Positions 7,425 through 16,388 are shown, numbered from the stretch's first letter. The stretch is 38,263 nucleotides of DNA from CAZWFW01 sp964633445 (GCA_964633445.1 CAZWFW010000004.1:1-38263); one strand, 5' to 3'. Numbers and translations: made by a program. The notes: a model not told the origin generated them from the sequence alone.

Positions 7425-8103
7425 TTTCTCTTACGGATCTTATGAAATTTTCAAACTCCTCGATAATCCTCTCAAACATCTTCTTTCCCTTCTCCTTACT
7501 AGCTTTTGTGGCATATCCGAAAACTCCACTGTCTGTGGGTCTCAGGGTTTTTAATGAGTATTTTTCAAAGATAGGTTCCTCATCAACAGCGTTCTCCATT
7601 TCAACCTTGTTTGGATATAAATATAGCATTAGAGAAGTTTCTGCCTCACAGGCATGACAAGGTTTGGTTTCCAGAATATTGCTAAAATCTATCTTAGAGT
7701 AATTCAGCAGGTAGAATTCAGCATCAAAGTTTTTTGCAGCATCTCTTATAGCGCTGATCTGTAAGCTACTTAAGTGACCTGAGATTATAAAAATACGTCT
7801 GAACCCCTGTCCGACTAGGCTTGAAATTATATCCCTCAAATAGTTTCTGAGTGAGTCAAACTCTACCATTACACTTCCAGGATAATCTCTTGTTGAGCTA
7901 GAAACACCATACCAAACTATGGGTGCTACTAATATGTTTAGTCTCCTGCCTAATTCGTTTGCAATTGCTAAAGCTATATCTCCATCAGTTGTTAGGGGTA
8001 AATGATAACCATGCTCCTCAACACTGCCCAATGGCAGAATTACATCTTTATTTCTCTTTAAATACTCCTCAACATCTCTCCATGTTAGTTTGCTGAAGTC
8101 CAT
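7381..8103 (-). CDS. Creatininase-family amidohydrolase
   Basis: A 240-residue member of the creatininase/MftE/ArfB family of metal-dependent amidohydrolases. The metal motif ExHGxHLPLxTD is present as EEHGYHLPLTTD (about residues 29-40), and the second signature H-x-x-E-A-E-T-S is seen in CHACEAETS. The usual NGHGGN loop reads SGHLSS, so one metal or substrate residue set has changed. Archaeal relatives include formamide hydrolases of F420/riboflavin synthesis (ArfB) and peptide-processing MftE; I cannot tell which applies. It overlaps the downstream phosphotransferase gene by 44 bp, which ties it to that pathway. It is divergent from the TtuA-like gene across 51 bp. Confidence 0.85.
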   Translation of the reverse strand: MDFSKLTWRDVEEYLKRNKDVILPLGSVEEHGYHLPLTTDGDIALAIANELGRRLNILVAPIVWYGVSSSTRDYPGSVMVEFDSLRNYLRDIISSLVGQGFRRIFIISGHLSSLQISAIRDAAKNFDAEFYLLNYSKIDFSNILETKPCHACEAETSLMLYLYPNKVEMENAVDEEPIFEKYSLKTLRPTDSGVFGYATKASKEKGKKMFERIIEEFENFIRSVRENERWKYKSDNCGRG

Positions 8104-8154
8104 TTAACCTTAAATCATGTCTATATTTAATTATAAATATTAACTCTCCCAAAA
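8104..8154. promoter_or_regulatory. Compact divergent promoter
   Basis: Only 51 bp separate two start codons facing apart. The sequence is AT-rich with TATA-like runs (tatatttaattataaat) that can serve both directions about 20-28 bp before each ATG, and no Shine-Dalgarno-like purine run stands before either start. This suggests leaderless transcripts in both directions. Confidence 0.5.
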
Positions 8155-9093
8155 ATGAGGTGCAAATTTTGCAAGAGAAATGCTGTTATAAAGCTTAAAT
8201 ACGCCAATCTCAGATTATGCGAGGAGCATTTTAATGATTATTTTATTAGAAGAGTTAAGAGAACAATCAAAACTTACGAGCTCATTAGCGAAGGAGATAA
8301 CGTTCTAGTTGCGATTTCTGGTGGAAAAGATAGCGTTTCTTTGGCCCATGCGTTAAGTATACTCTCGGAGGAAATTTCCTTTAAAATTTCTCTTCTGCAC
8401 GTTAATTTAGGTATTGTGAACTACTCCGAGCAATGTTGCAGAGTTGTTAGGAGGATATCAAAGCAAATCAGAGCTAAACTTTATGTTATTGATTTAAGCA
8501 AGGTAATTGGCCATCCTCTTGTAGAGCTTTCAAGAATCACGAAGATCCCGCATTGTTCGCTATGCGGATTGATGAGAAGATATTTGATAAACTACTTCGC
8601 TCTTGCTAAAGGCTTTACAAAAATTTCTACAGGACATTTACTTGAGGATTTGCTGAAATATATACTAAAATCTTTCGTATTGCAGGATATCGAGCAACTC
8701 TCAAAACTTGACATTAAAAATGAAGGAAGAGGAAGACTTGTAACAAAAATAAAGCCGCTCGCTGAAATTAGCGAGATGGAGACCGAGTTTTATGTTAGGA
8801 TTAACGATTTGCCAAATGTTGCGATGAGATGTCCTTTTAAACCAAAATATTTGATGGAGGATTTGCTAAAAAGTTTTTGGGATTCGCTTGAGGATAGGCA
8901 TCCTAGCATAAAACTAGCATTTCTCAGAAAATTTATAAAAAATAAAAGCATGCTTAAACTATCTTCACCAAGTATAAGCGAATGTAAGATATGCGGAATG
9001 CCAACCAATAGGGAAATTTGCCTTTTTTGCAGAACTGTTGGTAGGATCAGAAATGTAACGGAAGTCTCAAAGTCCCTGGAAGAACTAGAATAA
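8155..9093 (+). CDS. TtuA/Ncs6-family tRNA thiolation protein (divergent paralogue)
   Basis: A 312-residue N-type ATP pyrophosphatase of the TtuA/Ncs6 family, which activates a tRNA uridine with ATP and inserts sulfur. Visible parts: N-terminal zinc site C3-x2-C6 with C22 and H25, PP-loop SGGKDS (about 55-60), cluster cysteines C134-x2-C137 and C226, and a C-terminal zinc finger (CKICGMP, then CLFC). The three central cysteines match those that hold the [4Fe-4S] cluster in TtuA. However, the usual GHNLDDE segment reads GHLLEDL here, so it is more divergent than the second copy at 11928-12851. The two copies probably split duties between U54 and U34, or one has a new target. Confidence 0.8.
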   Translation: MRCKFCKRNAVIKLKYANLRLCEEHFNDYFIRRVKRTIKTYELISEGDNVLVAISGGKDSVSLAHALSILSEEISFKISLLHVNLGIVNYSEQCCRVVRRISKQIRAKLYVIDLSKVIGHPLVELSRITKIPHCSLCGLMRRYLINYFALAKGFTKISTGHLLEDLLKYILKSFVLQDIEQLSKLDIKNEGRGRLVTKIKPLAEISEMETEFYVRINDLPNVAMRCPFKPKYLMEDLLKSFWDSLEDRHPSIKLAFLRKFIKNKSMLKLSSPSISECKICGMPTNREICLFCRTVGRIRNVTEVSKSLEELE

Positions 9094-9138
9094 TGTAGAT
9101 AGGAAATTTACAAGAATTTTAGATAAAGTTGAAAAAAT

Positions 9139-10206
9139 TTATCTTGTAACCTCTGCCTCCTTAAAAACATCCAGCAGCTTGGCTTTGCTTGGTTTTTCAA
9201 AATACTCGCGTATTGGTTTAATAATCTCATCCAGAGCTGCAGCAACCGCTTTCTTTAGGTCGAGTGGATGGAGCTCGCCTTTGGCATAGATTTCCTCAAG
9301 TTCGCTATAACTTTGAAGCTCTAGATCGCCGCCATACTTTTTAGGCCTCTTAATAAACAGGGAGTCCCTCTCTCTGAAGATTATGTATTTGCAAATTTCC
9401 AGCACTGGATTATCTTCAACTTGCCCTGCCGGACACCATGCCTTCTTTATTTTCTCCTCTATTTCCTCATACGTATCGTGTATAAATATAGCCGTATATG
9501 GCTTTGATTTGCTCATCTTTGCCTCCAGTACCCATTCCTCCTTACTTTTGGCTTCCGGTGGTTCTGCCAATCCAGTAAGTAGGTGGTGGTGCAAAGCCAC
9601 GGGCTTCTGCCAACCTAGTTTAGGAAACACCTCCCTGCAAAGTACATGCACCTTTCTCTGATCCATGCCACCGTGAGGCAAGTCGTTGCCGAGATATTTC
9701 ACATCGACAGCTTGCATTGGAGGATAAAGATACTGCGCAAAGGTCAAACTTTCCTCCTCTTTTCTACCCATTATTGTTAAGCATCTTACAACACGCTTTA
9801 GTGTAACTTTGCTGCAAAATCTTATAACATCCTTCCAGTATTCATCATTATTGTGATAAAGTTCAGAGCCTAAAGCAATTTTTACCTTTGGACAAAAGAA
9901 TTTAAATGTTTCTTCAAAATATCTCGCAGCTTTTAATATGTTCTCCCAGGACCCTCCTAGCTTCCTGTTGATATAGCTATGCCAATCAGCAAGAAATACA
10001 GTGCAATCAAAGCCCGCCTTCGTTAAGTCGTTAATCTTATAACCGCACATGAACAATGTGCCTAAATGAAGCATACCTGAAATCTCAAACCCTATATAAT
10101 GCTTAGGTTTTTCGTTAGTTTCAAGCAATTCTCGTAAATCCTTCTCAGTAATTATCTCCTCGGTTGGTGGCTTTTTAACAAGCTCAATTTTCGTTTCGAC
10201 ATCCAT
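9139..10206 (-). CDS. tyrS: Tyrosyl-tRNA synthetase
   Basis: A class I synthetase of 355 residues that charges tRNA(Tyr). It is the archaeal/eukaryal type: short, with the HIGH-like signature in GMLHLGTLFMCGYK (about residues 44-57), the tyrosine pocket region (DWHSYINRKLGG), the YLYPPMQAVDVKYLGNDLPH segment and GMDQRKVH, and a KMSKS loop (EAKMSKSKPYTAI). A TrpRS is excluded by the Tyr-type pocket and short length. The start is the ATG at 10206; 54 bp separate it from the divergent yjbQ start, with TATA-like AT runs between. Confidence 0.95.
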   Translation of the reverse strand: MDVETKIELVKKPPTEEIITEKDLRELLETNEKPKHYIGFEISGMLHLGTLFMCGYKINDLTKAGFDCTVFLADWHSYINRKLGGSWENILKAARYFEETFKFFCPKVKIALGSELYHNNDEYWKDVIRFCSKVTLKRVVRCLTIMGRKEEESLTFAQYLYPPMQAVDVKYLGNDLPHGGMDQRKVHVLCREVFPKLGWQKPVALHHHLLTGLAEPPEAKSKEEWVLEAKMSKSKPYTAIFIHDTYEEIEEKIKKAWCPAGQVEDNPVLEICKYIIFRERDSLFIKRPKKYGGDLELQSYSELEEIYAKGELHPLDLKKAVAAALDEIIKPIREYFEKPSKAKLLDVFKEAEVTR

Positions 10207-10260
10207 ATTAAATCTAACTATGTGAAATTTTAAAATTCTTTACCAAAATTTTAATATCTA

Positions 10261-10653
10261 ATGCACATAATCAACGTGCACACAAGAGATAGAATTGACT
10301 TTATAGATATAACTAGTAAAATTTCTGAGCTTGTGAAGGATGTAAAGGAAGGTATCGCGTTTGTGTTTGTTAAACACACAACCTGTGCTATTTTCGTTAA
10401 TGAAAATGAGCCTGGCCTACTTGATGATCTGAAAAACGTTTTAGCTGAGCTTGTTCCTGAGAATAAAGATTACAAACATAACGTTGTTGATGCTAACGCA
10501 ACAGCTCATCTTAGAAGCATACTACTAAAACCATTTTGCATAATTCCGATAAAGAGCGGCAAGCTTTGCTTGGGAACCTGGCAAAAAGTATTTCTTGCAG
10601 AACTCGACGGACCAAGAAATAGGAAAGTTATCGTTTTTATTGTGGGTAAATAG
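10261..10653 (+). CDS. yjbQ: YjbQ/UPF0047 family protein
   Basis: A 130-residue member of the YjbQ (UPF0047) family, a compact beta fold that has weak thiamine-phosphate synthase activity in bacterial members. The hallmarks are present: FVKHTTCAIFVNENEPGLLD (about residues 36-55), the DANATAHLRS segment with its conserved His, and the C-terminal LGTWQKVFLAELDGPRNRKV. The His residues are likely metal or phosphate ligands. Full length. The gene begins with no evident ribosome site behind a TATA-like AT run shared with tyrS. Confidence 0.9.
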   Translation: MHIINVHTRDRIDFIDITSKISELVKDVKEGIAFVFVKHTTCAIFVNENEPGLLDDLKNVLAELVPENKDYKHNVVDANATAHLRSILLKPFCIIPIKSGKLCLGTWQKVFLAELDGPRNRKVIVFIVGK

Positions 10654-10692
10654 ATATTGCTTGGACGAGACATAAAAACTTTAAACCTATTT

Positions 10693-10942
10693 TCGACATA
10701 CATCTGCAAGTAACTCTATAAAAAGTCTTATCAAAGGGTATGACTTATTTACAGCCTTTTCACTTGTATATCGCATAGATATTTTTCTCAATAACATACC
10801 AACAGACTTTTCTCTGAGAATAACTAACGATGGTTTAGGAAAGATCCATACAGTTGAAGGTGAGGAAGATTTTGAGCATATCTCCAAGCAAATTGTTTTA
10901 GGGACAATTAAGATTCAGAGAAGGCAGCATGAAGCTTTTTAA
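10693..10942 (+). other. Open frame without start codon, possible gene remnant
   Basis: From just after a TAA near 10690 the plus strand stays open for about 80 codons in one frame and reads like protein (KSLIKGYDLFTAFSLVYRID, NNIPTDFSLRITNDGLGKIH, GEEDFEHISKQIVLG) before TAA at 10940-10942. There is no ATG, GTG or TTG near its beginning. It overlaps the tail of the broken gene on the minus strand by 35 bp. It could be the end of a decayed gene or chance; I do not recognise a family. Confidence 0.3.
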
Positions 10943-11662
10943 GAATATCTTCGATGAAAGAAAACCTTAAGCAGTCTCTTGATGCGTATACATCAACTGT
11001 ACCGTCTGCTCCTGGAGAAGAATGCAGAGTTACGATGAGATCATGATTTTTTAGTACTTCTTTTAGTCTATTTCCTCTTCTTTCAACGGCTGTGGAGTAC
11101 GCATCCATAATGCACTTCGCAAGAACCCATACTTTAGATTTAGAACGCTCTAAAGATAAAAGCTCACTCGGACAACGAAGCGTATCTTCATCAACAAACT
11201 CGCCAATAAGAATGGATGTTTTGCTTCCAAAGCAATCTTCCCATAAATTAGTCCATTCCTTTGCTATAAATTTCCATCCTTCTCTCCCTACTTTTTCTCC
11301 TCTTGCAAGCTTTTTAGCATACTCGCTGGTTAAAAGTCCTTTTTTAACTAATAGCTTGTAAGCTCAGTTTGATAAAGATATTCAAAAAGTTCTTTCTTTT
11401 TTGGTCTGTAAAAGTGGATATTTTTTCTCTTTCTTAGCTTAGAATCTTTTGCAAGCTTATTAAAAACGTGTACAGCCACAGTTTCAAGTATTTCATCATA
11501 CGTTATGCAAATCTTTATCCTAGGACGCCTCGAGAAAACTCGCATAAGTTTTCTATGAAGGGGCTCTGCAGTACTATATGACTCCAAGGCAGCTTGTTTA
11601 CAGGCAAATTTAAATTCCTCAATCAACTCCTCGAGCGAGTTGGAAAGAGGCATAAAACTCAC
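10908..11662 (-). pseudogene. Unknown protein gene split by one frameshift
   Basis: Two minus-strand frames join into a single protein of about 250 residues. The first (11662 to 11348) begins MSFMPLSNSLEELIEEFKFA and ends in ELTSY followed by TAG. The second opens near 11357 in the -1 frame with AYKLLVKKGLLTSEYAKKLA and runs to 10908 through FIAKEWTNLWEDCFGSKTSI and DGTVDVYASRDCLRF. The junction lies between about 11351 and 11370. Protein-like composition continues without interruption on both sides, so one base was lost or gained, or a frameshift is used. The family is not recognised; the sequence is mixed alpha/beta with a His-Ser-Ser motif (LHSSPGADG) near the C-terminus. The 265 bp upstream to 11927 show AT-rich promoter-like DNA only. 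Confidence 0.55.
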
Positions 11663-11927
11663 CTACTTTACAATTTGCAATTTCTTATTAACCTCTCTTG
11701 AGAAGTAGCAGATATTCAGCATAGAAACTCCATCATTAGAAAAATAGTGCAAAAAATAGAAACCTTGGATTTCATATGTTTTAGCTATTTTTCACCAAAA
11801 AGTGTCTATCATTAGAAGATTGATTTGAATAATATATTTGAATAATATAAAGGTTTTAACAAGCTCGTAGAGATAGACGTAACTACTAAATATTCAACAG
11901 TTATTTTTAGGACTAATTACTGTAAAA

Positions 11928-12851
11928 ATGATTTGTGACGTTTGCAAAAAAAGGCAATCCGTTTACTACCAAAGATATAGCAAAAGGCTTCTCTGCAGGT
12001 TATGCTTTATCAGAATGGTTGAAGGGCGAATTAGAAGAAATATTAAGCAAAACAATCTTATTAAATACGGGGATAGGATAGCTGTTGCTGTTTCTGGAGG
12101 TAAGGATTCCGTAACGTGCCTTTATACCATTGCGAAGCTTAGGGATATTTTGAATGTTGAGGTAATTGCTATAAGTGTTGATGAAGGTATTAAGGGGTAC
12201 AGGGAGGAAAGTTTAAAATTTGCAAGAAAAGCTGCAAAAAAACTTAAAGTTGAGCATAAAATAGCTAGTTTCAAGAAAATTTTTGGATATTCCCTTGACG
12301 AGATACTGCAAGTTGAAGAATTTCGAAAAAAAGCCTGCACATTCTGCGGTGTATTTAGAAGGAGGTGTATAAATATGCTTGCGAAGGAAGTTTGCGCGGA
12401 TAAGGTAGCTACTGGACATAATTTAGACGATGAAATTCAAGCAATTATGATGAACTACATTAAAGGAAATTTGGAGAGATTAAGAAGACTTGGCCCCATT
12501 ACCCTACCAAAGCGTGAGGGTTTTGTGCAGAGAATCAAACCTTTAAGATTAATACCTGAGAAGGAAGTTGCCTTATACGCCTTACTTAAGGGCTATGAAG
12601 TATATAATGGAGAGTGTCCCTACATTATATATGCTTTCAGGCACAGTGTTAGACAGATGATCAACTGGCTTGAAAGAAAGCATCCCGGTATTAAATTTTC
12701 TATTTTGGGCACTTATGATAGACTCAAACCGCTCTTCGGGAAATACATAAAAATTAATAAATTGAAACCATGTAAAATATGTGGTGAGCCTACTGCTCAT
12801 GAGGTTTGCAAAGTTTGCTCACTACTAAAGAAGATCGAAGAAATGCTTTAA
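11928..12851 (+). CDS. TtuA/Ncs6-family tRNA 2-thiolation enzyme
   Basis: A 307-residue member with all family hallmarks: N-terminal zinc site (C3-x2-C6, C23-x2-C26), PP-loop AVSGGKDS (SGGKDS at 56-61), cluster cysteines C137-x2-C140 and C230, the GHNLDDE segment (163-169), and a C-terminal zinc finger (C282-x2-C285, C294-x2-C297). The enzyme adenylates a uridine in tRNA and replaces oxygen with sulfur; TtuA acts on U54 of thermophile tRNAs and Ncs6 on U34. The cysteine spacing matches TtuA closely. A ubiquitin-like protein with a C-terminal Gly-Gly at 35955-36161 is a possible sulfur donor. The downstream gene starts 5 bp after the stop and is probably co-transcribed. Confidence 0.9.
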   Translation: MICDVCKKRQSVYYQRYSKRLLCRLCFIRMVEGRIRRNIKQNNLIKYGDRIAVAVSGGKDSVTCLYTIAKLRDILNVEVIAISVDEGIKGYREESLKFARKAAKKLKVEHKIASFKKIFGYSLDEILQVEEFRKKACTFCGVFRRRCINMLAKEVCADKVATGHNLDDEIQAIMMNYIKGNLERLRRLGPITLPKREGFVQRIKPLRLIPEKEVALYALLKGYEVYNGECPYIIYAFRHSVRQMINWLERKHPGIKFSILGTYDRLKPLFGKYIKINKLKPCKICGEPTAHEVCKVCSLLKKIEEML

Positions 12852-12856
12852 CGAAG

Positions 12857-13660
12857 ATGAGGGTTTGTGTGTTTTGCTCCAAGCCGTCGCTGGACATCTG
12901 TGCAAGGAAAGTATTTTTAGAGCTCAAAAAATTGATAAAAAGCGAAAATATAGAGTTCCTGGATATTAATGAGAAAGCCACTTTGGAGAACTTATACTTT
13001 CTAAATTTGAAAGATGCTCTTGAGAGTCTCCGCAGAAAGCTAAAATTTAAAAATATCGAAGATCTATGGAATGCTCTGTGGGAGAAGACTAAAGAAGCTA
13101 CGAAGGATGAACTTAAATTTCCACCATACGAACATGAGATCTGGAGGAAGCAAGAGCTTAAATTGCTGAAGGAATGTCTTAAAAATTCGTATCTTAATGC
13201 TTATTCAAGTTTTTTTGAAAAAATTAAAAAGTTTATTACTAGAAAATGCGATTTGTTAATAGATCTCCAATGCAGATCTTTGGATGACTTCAAATTTGTT
13301 GCGGAACTGGGTAGAGGTTACGCTATTAGAAGGGGACTTGAGGAATTCATTCTTATGGAATACTATATAGGAGTTTCCAGAAATCTCGATATCAAGTTAC
13401 ATAAAGCATTTGCAATTGCACAAAGGACTGTCAACATTCCTTGTTTTCCTAAGTCTGAGCGTTATCCAGAAAAGTGGAACAGGAAATATGTTTCGATCTT
13501 GATTGTGGTTCCTTATAAACCCTTAAAAGGTAAACTATTTCCCTTCTTTAATCTTCATAGACAAAATAGGTTCAGAGGGGAACCTGTATGCCGAAAGGAA
13601 TTCGTGGAAAGGTGCGTAAATTTCATGAAAAGTTTTCTTGTGGTCTTGGAAAGGAATTAG
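12857..13660 (+). CDS. Unknown protein co-transcribed with TtuA-like gene
   Basis: A 267-residue protein of no family I recognise. I place the start at the ATG at 12857 (MRVCVFCSKPSLDIC), 5 bp after the TtuA-like stop, although the frame is open further upstream inside that gene. The N-terminus has CVFC and a further Cys (C4, C7, C14 or so), possibly a metal site; further on are a helical, Lys/Glu-rich middle (about 20-110), a CDLLIDLQCRSLDD stretch, and an aromatic, basic C-terminus. The order suggests a partner of tRNA thiolation, such as an RNA-binding or sulfur-delivery factor, but only the operon supports that. Confidence 0.65.
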   Translation: MRVCVFCSKPSLDICARKVFLELKKLIKSENIEFLDINEKATLENLYFLNLKDALESLRRKLKFKNIEDLWNALWEKTKEATKDELKFPPYEHEIWRKQELKLLKECLKNSYLNAYSSFFEKIKKFITRKCDLLIDLQCRSLDDFKFVAELGRGYAIRRGLEEFILMEYYIGVSRNLDIKLHKAFAIAQRTVNIPCFPKSERYPEKWNRKYVSILIVVPYKPLKGKLFPFFNLHRQNRFRGEPVCRKEFVERCVNFMKSFLVVLERN

Positions 13661-13709
13661 GATTTCTGAAGCTATAAACCAGGTAGAAAAATTACGCAAA
13701 AGTTGAAGG

Positions 13710-14234
13710 TTAGAGCATATATAATTCCTTAGAAATGTAAGGAATTAAAGCCATCAAAACAGCGAATCTCGTTACTTCCAACCTATTTGTTATGTTATGC
13801 GATAAATATCCAATGGATCCTATTTTCTCACCAATTTTCTCAATTCCAGATATTTTTTCCATAATTTCCTCGACTTCATAGCCATCCATCACTTTTTCAA
13901 CTACTTCCTTAGGATACATAAATCCAGGGCTATGTCCCAAAGTTAATCTTCTTCTTCTATCAATAATTGCACAAAATTGCACGTCCATATAACTTTCAAC
14001 ACAAGGAACGTCGTAAATTCCAGCCTCAATGCCTACACCATACTCCGCATTAGTTTTATCGATTGCCTGTCTAGCTCTTGAAACAGCACCTTGTATGATT
14101 TCCTCTAAACCTATTGGCTGCTTTTTGCTTTTCACATCAACCATTATAACTCTAACTTCACCGAAAACCACTTTAAAAACGTCCTTTACTGCCTTAACCT
14201 TAAGTACATTTCTAGTACCCACCGCAACCTCCAT
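13710..14234 (-). CDS. yjjX: Inosine/xanthosine triphosphatase (YjjX family)
   Basis: A 174-residue non-canonical purine NTP phosphatase of the YjjX/DUF84 family, which removes ITP and XTP before they enter nucleic acids. The start motif VAVGTRNVLKVKAVKDVF (about residues 3-20), the QPIGLEEIIQGAVSRAR segment, EYGVGIEAGIYD with the acidic metal ligand region, and LGHSPGFMYPKEVVEKV are typical. Length is normal. It begins within the last 23 bp of the cis-prenyltransferase gene, so they are co-transcribed, though no functional link between them is evident. Confidence 0.9.
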   Translation of the reverse strand: MEVAVGTRNVLKVKAVKDVFKVVFGEVRVIMVDVKSKKQPIGLEEIIQGAVSRARQAIDKTNAEYGVGIEAGIYDVPCVESYMDVQFCAIIDRRRRLTLGHSPGFMYPKEVVEKVMDGYEVEEIMEKISGIEKIGEKIGSIGYLSHNITNRLEVTRFAVLMALIPYISKELYML

Positions 14235-14880
14235 TTTTTATGGCTCTCCAAAGATCAATTCGCAGAATGTCTGGAAATAGCTTATCGATAAAGACAAGCT
14301 TTGCAGAGTTTCCCTGCCAAAGCAAAAAATCGCTAAGCCTTTTCTCAGAAGTTCTTACTATAATATCAGGTTCGCTTTTGATCCAAAGATTTTCATTTAT
14401 CGTTTCTTTATTTATGCTACGCACGGAAAACTTATTTTTTCCGATTTTTTCAGAAATTCTTTTAATGGCATCAACTATCTCCAATCTGGAGCTATAAGCT
14501 AGGCACATATTAAGAATTTTCCTATTATTTTTCCTTGTCAGTCTTCTGACAATTCTTATCTCCCTCTGAAGCTTTTTTGGAAGAAATTCGTAAAAACCAA
14601 TTACATTTACTTTTACGAGTTTTCTAATCTTGTTTTTACGAATAAGCCTTCTGAATGCCTTTACGTAAAGTATAAATAGATATCTCTTTTCTTCGTAACT
14701 TCTTTTCAAAAAATTATCTAAAGACATACCATAAATCGTAAGCTCTTTAACCCTTCTATTAAACAAATACTCTATGAGCTGTTCAAGCTTTCGTATACCC
14801 TGCAAATACCCAAAGAATGCTCTAAAGTTCCTCCTAGCAGCCCATCTCCTATTGCCATCAGGAATTATTGCGATATGCAT
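14212..14880 (-). CDS. uppS: cis-Prenyltransferase (UPP synthase family)
   Basis: A 222-residue undecaprenyl/polyprenyl diphosphate synthase-like enzyme that adds isopentenyl units in cis to make the lipid carrier for glycan assembly. The catalytic Asp is in IPDGNRRWAARR (residues 6-17); the C-terminal signature is RTSEKRLSDFLLWQ (canonical RTGGE/Q-x-RLSnFLLWQ, with Gly-Gly replaced by Ser-Glu) and the LWRAI tail is present. It is slightly shorter than many relatives (about 230-260), and the middle is very basic, as in thermophile proteins. It overlaps the YjjX gene and is divergent from proS across 48 bp. Confidence 0.9.
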   Translation of the reverse strand: MHIAIIPDGNRRWAARRNFRAFFGYLQGIRKLEQLIEYLFNRRVKELTIYGMSLDNFLKRSYEEKRYLFILYVKAFRRLIRKNKIRKLVKVNVIGFYEFLPKKLQREIRIVRRLTRKNNRKILNMCLAYSSRLEIVDAIKRISEKIGKNKFSVRSINKETINENLWIKSEPDIIVRTSEKRLSDFLLWQGNSAKLVFIDKLFPDILRIDLWRAIKNGGCGGY

Positions 14881-14928
14881 TTATAAATTTTGAAAACCCT
14901 TACTTAAATATTTATTTACTATTCAAAA
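14881..14928. promoter_or_regulatory. Divergent promoter uppS/proS
   Basis: The 48-bp gap contains AT-rich runs (ttataaattttg near 14881 and cttaaatatttattt near 14902) that suit archaeal TATA boxes about 20-28 bp before each start. Neither start has a purine-rich ribosome site before it, consistent with leaderless transcripts in both directions. Confidence 0.5.
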
Positions 14929-16350
14929 ATGGACAAAAACATCTTACCGAAGAAATCCGAATTTTCAAGCTGGTACACTGCAATTCTGGAGTTAGCCGAT
15001 ATAATAGACAATAGATATCCCATAAAAGGATGCATCGTTTGGAAACCTTACGGTTACGAGATAAGACAAAGAGTAATTGAAATTATGAGAAAGTTGTTAA
15101 ATGAAACTGGTCACAAAGAATGTCTGTTCCCGCTTCTAATTCCCGAGAGCATTTTTAAAAAAGAAGCTAAGCATATAAGAGGATTCGAGGGTGAAGTATT
15201 CTGGGTTACACAGGGAGGTTCGGAAAAATTGAACGAAAAATTAGTACTTAGGCCTACATCGGAAACTTCCATATACCCAATGTTTGAGAAGTGGATAAGA
15301 AGCCACAGAGACCTACCTTTAAAAATCTACCAGATCGTGAGTGTTTTTCGCTACGAAACAAAACATACGAGACCCCTATTGAGGATAAGAGAAATTACAA
15401 CATTTAAGGAAGCTCATACTGTCCACGCATCTGCTGAGGATGCTGAAAAGCAAATAGAGGAGGCCGTTAGGATATATAGAAGATTCTTTGATTTTCTCTG
15501 CATACCTTATCTAATTTCAAGAAGGCCTGAATGGGACAAGTTTGCAGGTGCCGAATACACCATAGCCTTTGATACAATATTTCCTAACGGTAAAGCTTTG
15601 CAGATCGGCACTGTGCATAATTTAGGCCAAAACTTTGCTAGGGCTTTTGAAATTAAGTATCTTGATATTGATAGAGAGGAGAAGTATGTCTATCAAACGT
15701 GTTACGGTATTTCAGATAGAGTTATTGCTAGCCTGCTTGTTATCCATGGAGATGATAGAGGTTTGTGCTTATTACCGGAAATTGCTCCGGTACAGATTGT
15801 TATAGTACCCATTCCTTATAAGGGGAGAGAAGAGGAGATTAATACCTATGCAAATCAAATTTATGAGAAATTGAAAAAGGAGTTTAGAGTTGTGCTTGAT
15901 GATAGAAAAGATGTTAGGCCTGGCAGAAAATTCTATGAATGGGAGTTAAAGGGTGCTCCCATAAGAATAGAGGTCGGACCTGAAGATGTTGAGCAAAATA
16001 AAGTTACAGTTTTTAGAAGAGACAAGCTTGCTAGGAAACAAGTTAGTAAAGAAATGCTTTCAAAGCGTATTAGAGAATTGTTTGTAGACATAAAGGAAAA
16101 TTTGAAGAAAAGAGCTTGGGAAGAATTTAGAAATAGAGTCATATATGTAAAGGGCGAATCTGAGATTTTGGAGGCTATAGGAAATGGTATAGCGTACGTA
16201 AATATCTGCGGTGAGTGCAAAAAATCCGTCAAAAGCTTGGAGAGAAGGTTGGGAATTAAAGTTCTTGGTTTTTGGAACTCTACTAAGAAAAGCTGCATTT
16301 TCTGCGGAAAGGAAACAGATCAGATAGTATACTTTGGGAGAAGCTATTGA
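14929..16350 (+). CDS. proS: Prolyl-tRNA synthetase
   Basis: A 473-residue class II synthetase that charges tRNA(Pro), of the archaeal/eukaryal type without the bacterial editing insert. Class II motif 1 is near LNETGHKECLFPLLIPE, motif 2 is FRYETKHTRPLLRIREITTF (about residues 140-160), and motif 3 is GISDRVIASLLVIHGDDRG. The LRPTSETSIYP segment and the C-terminal zinc-type domain with CGECKKS and CIFCGKE are all present, and the anticodon-binding domain is complete. tRNA-Pro(GGG) follows 38 bp downstream, so enzyme and substrate could share a transcript. Confidence 0.97.
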   Translation: MDKNILPKKSEFSSWYTAILELADIIDNRYPIKGCIVWKPYGYEIRQRVIEIMRKLLNETGHKECLFPLLIPESIFKKEAKHIRGFEGEVFWVTQGGSEKLNEKLVLRPTSETSIYPMFEKWIRSHRDLPLKIYQIVSVFRYETKHTRPLLRIREITTFKEAHTVHASAEDAEKQIEEAVRIYRRFFDFLCIPYLISRRPEWDKFAGAEYTIAFDTIFPNGKALQIGTVHNLGQNFARAFEIKYLDIDREEKYVYQTCYGISDRVIASLLVIHGDDRGLCLLPEIAPVQIVIVPIPYKGREEEINTYANQIYEKLKKEFRVVLDDRKDVRPGRKFYEWELKGAPIRIEVGPEDVEQNKVTVFRRDKLARKQVSKEMLSKRIRELFVDIKENLKKRAWEEFRNRVIYVKGESEILEAIGNGIAYVNICGECKKSVKSLERRLGIKVLGFWNSTKKSCIFCGKETDQIVYFGRSY

Positions 16351-16388
16351 GAAGTTAAATAAAATAAAAATTGACAAAATCAATTTAA

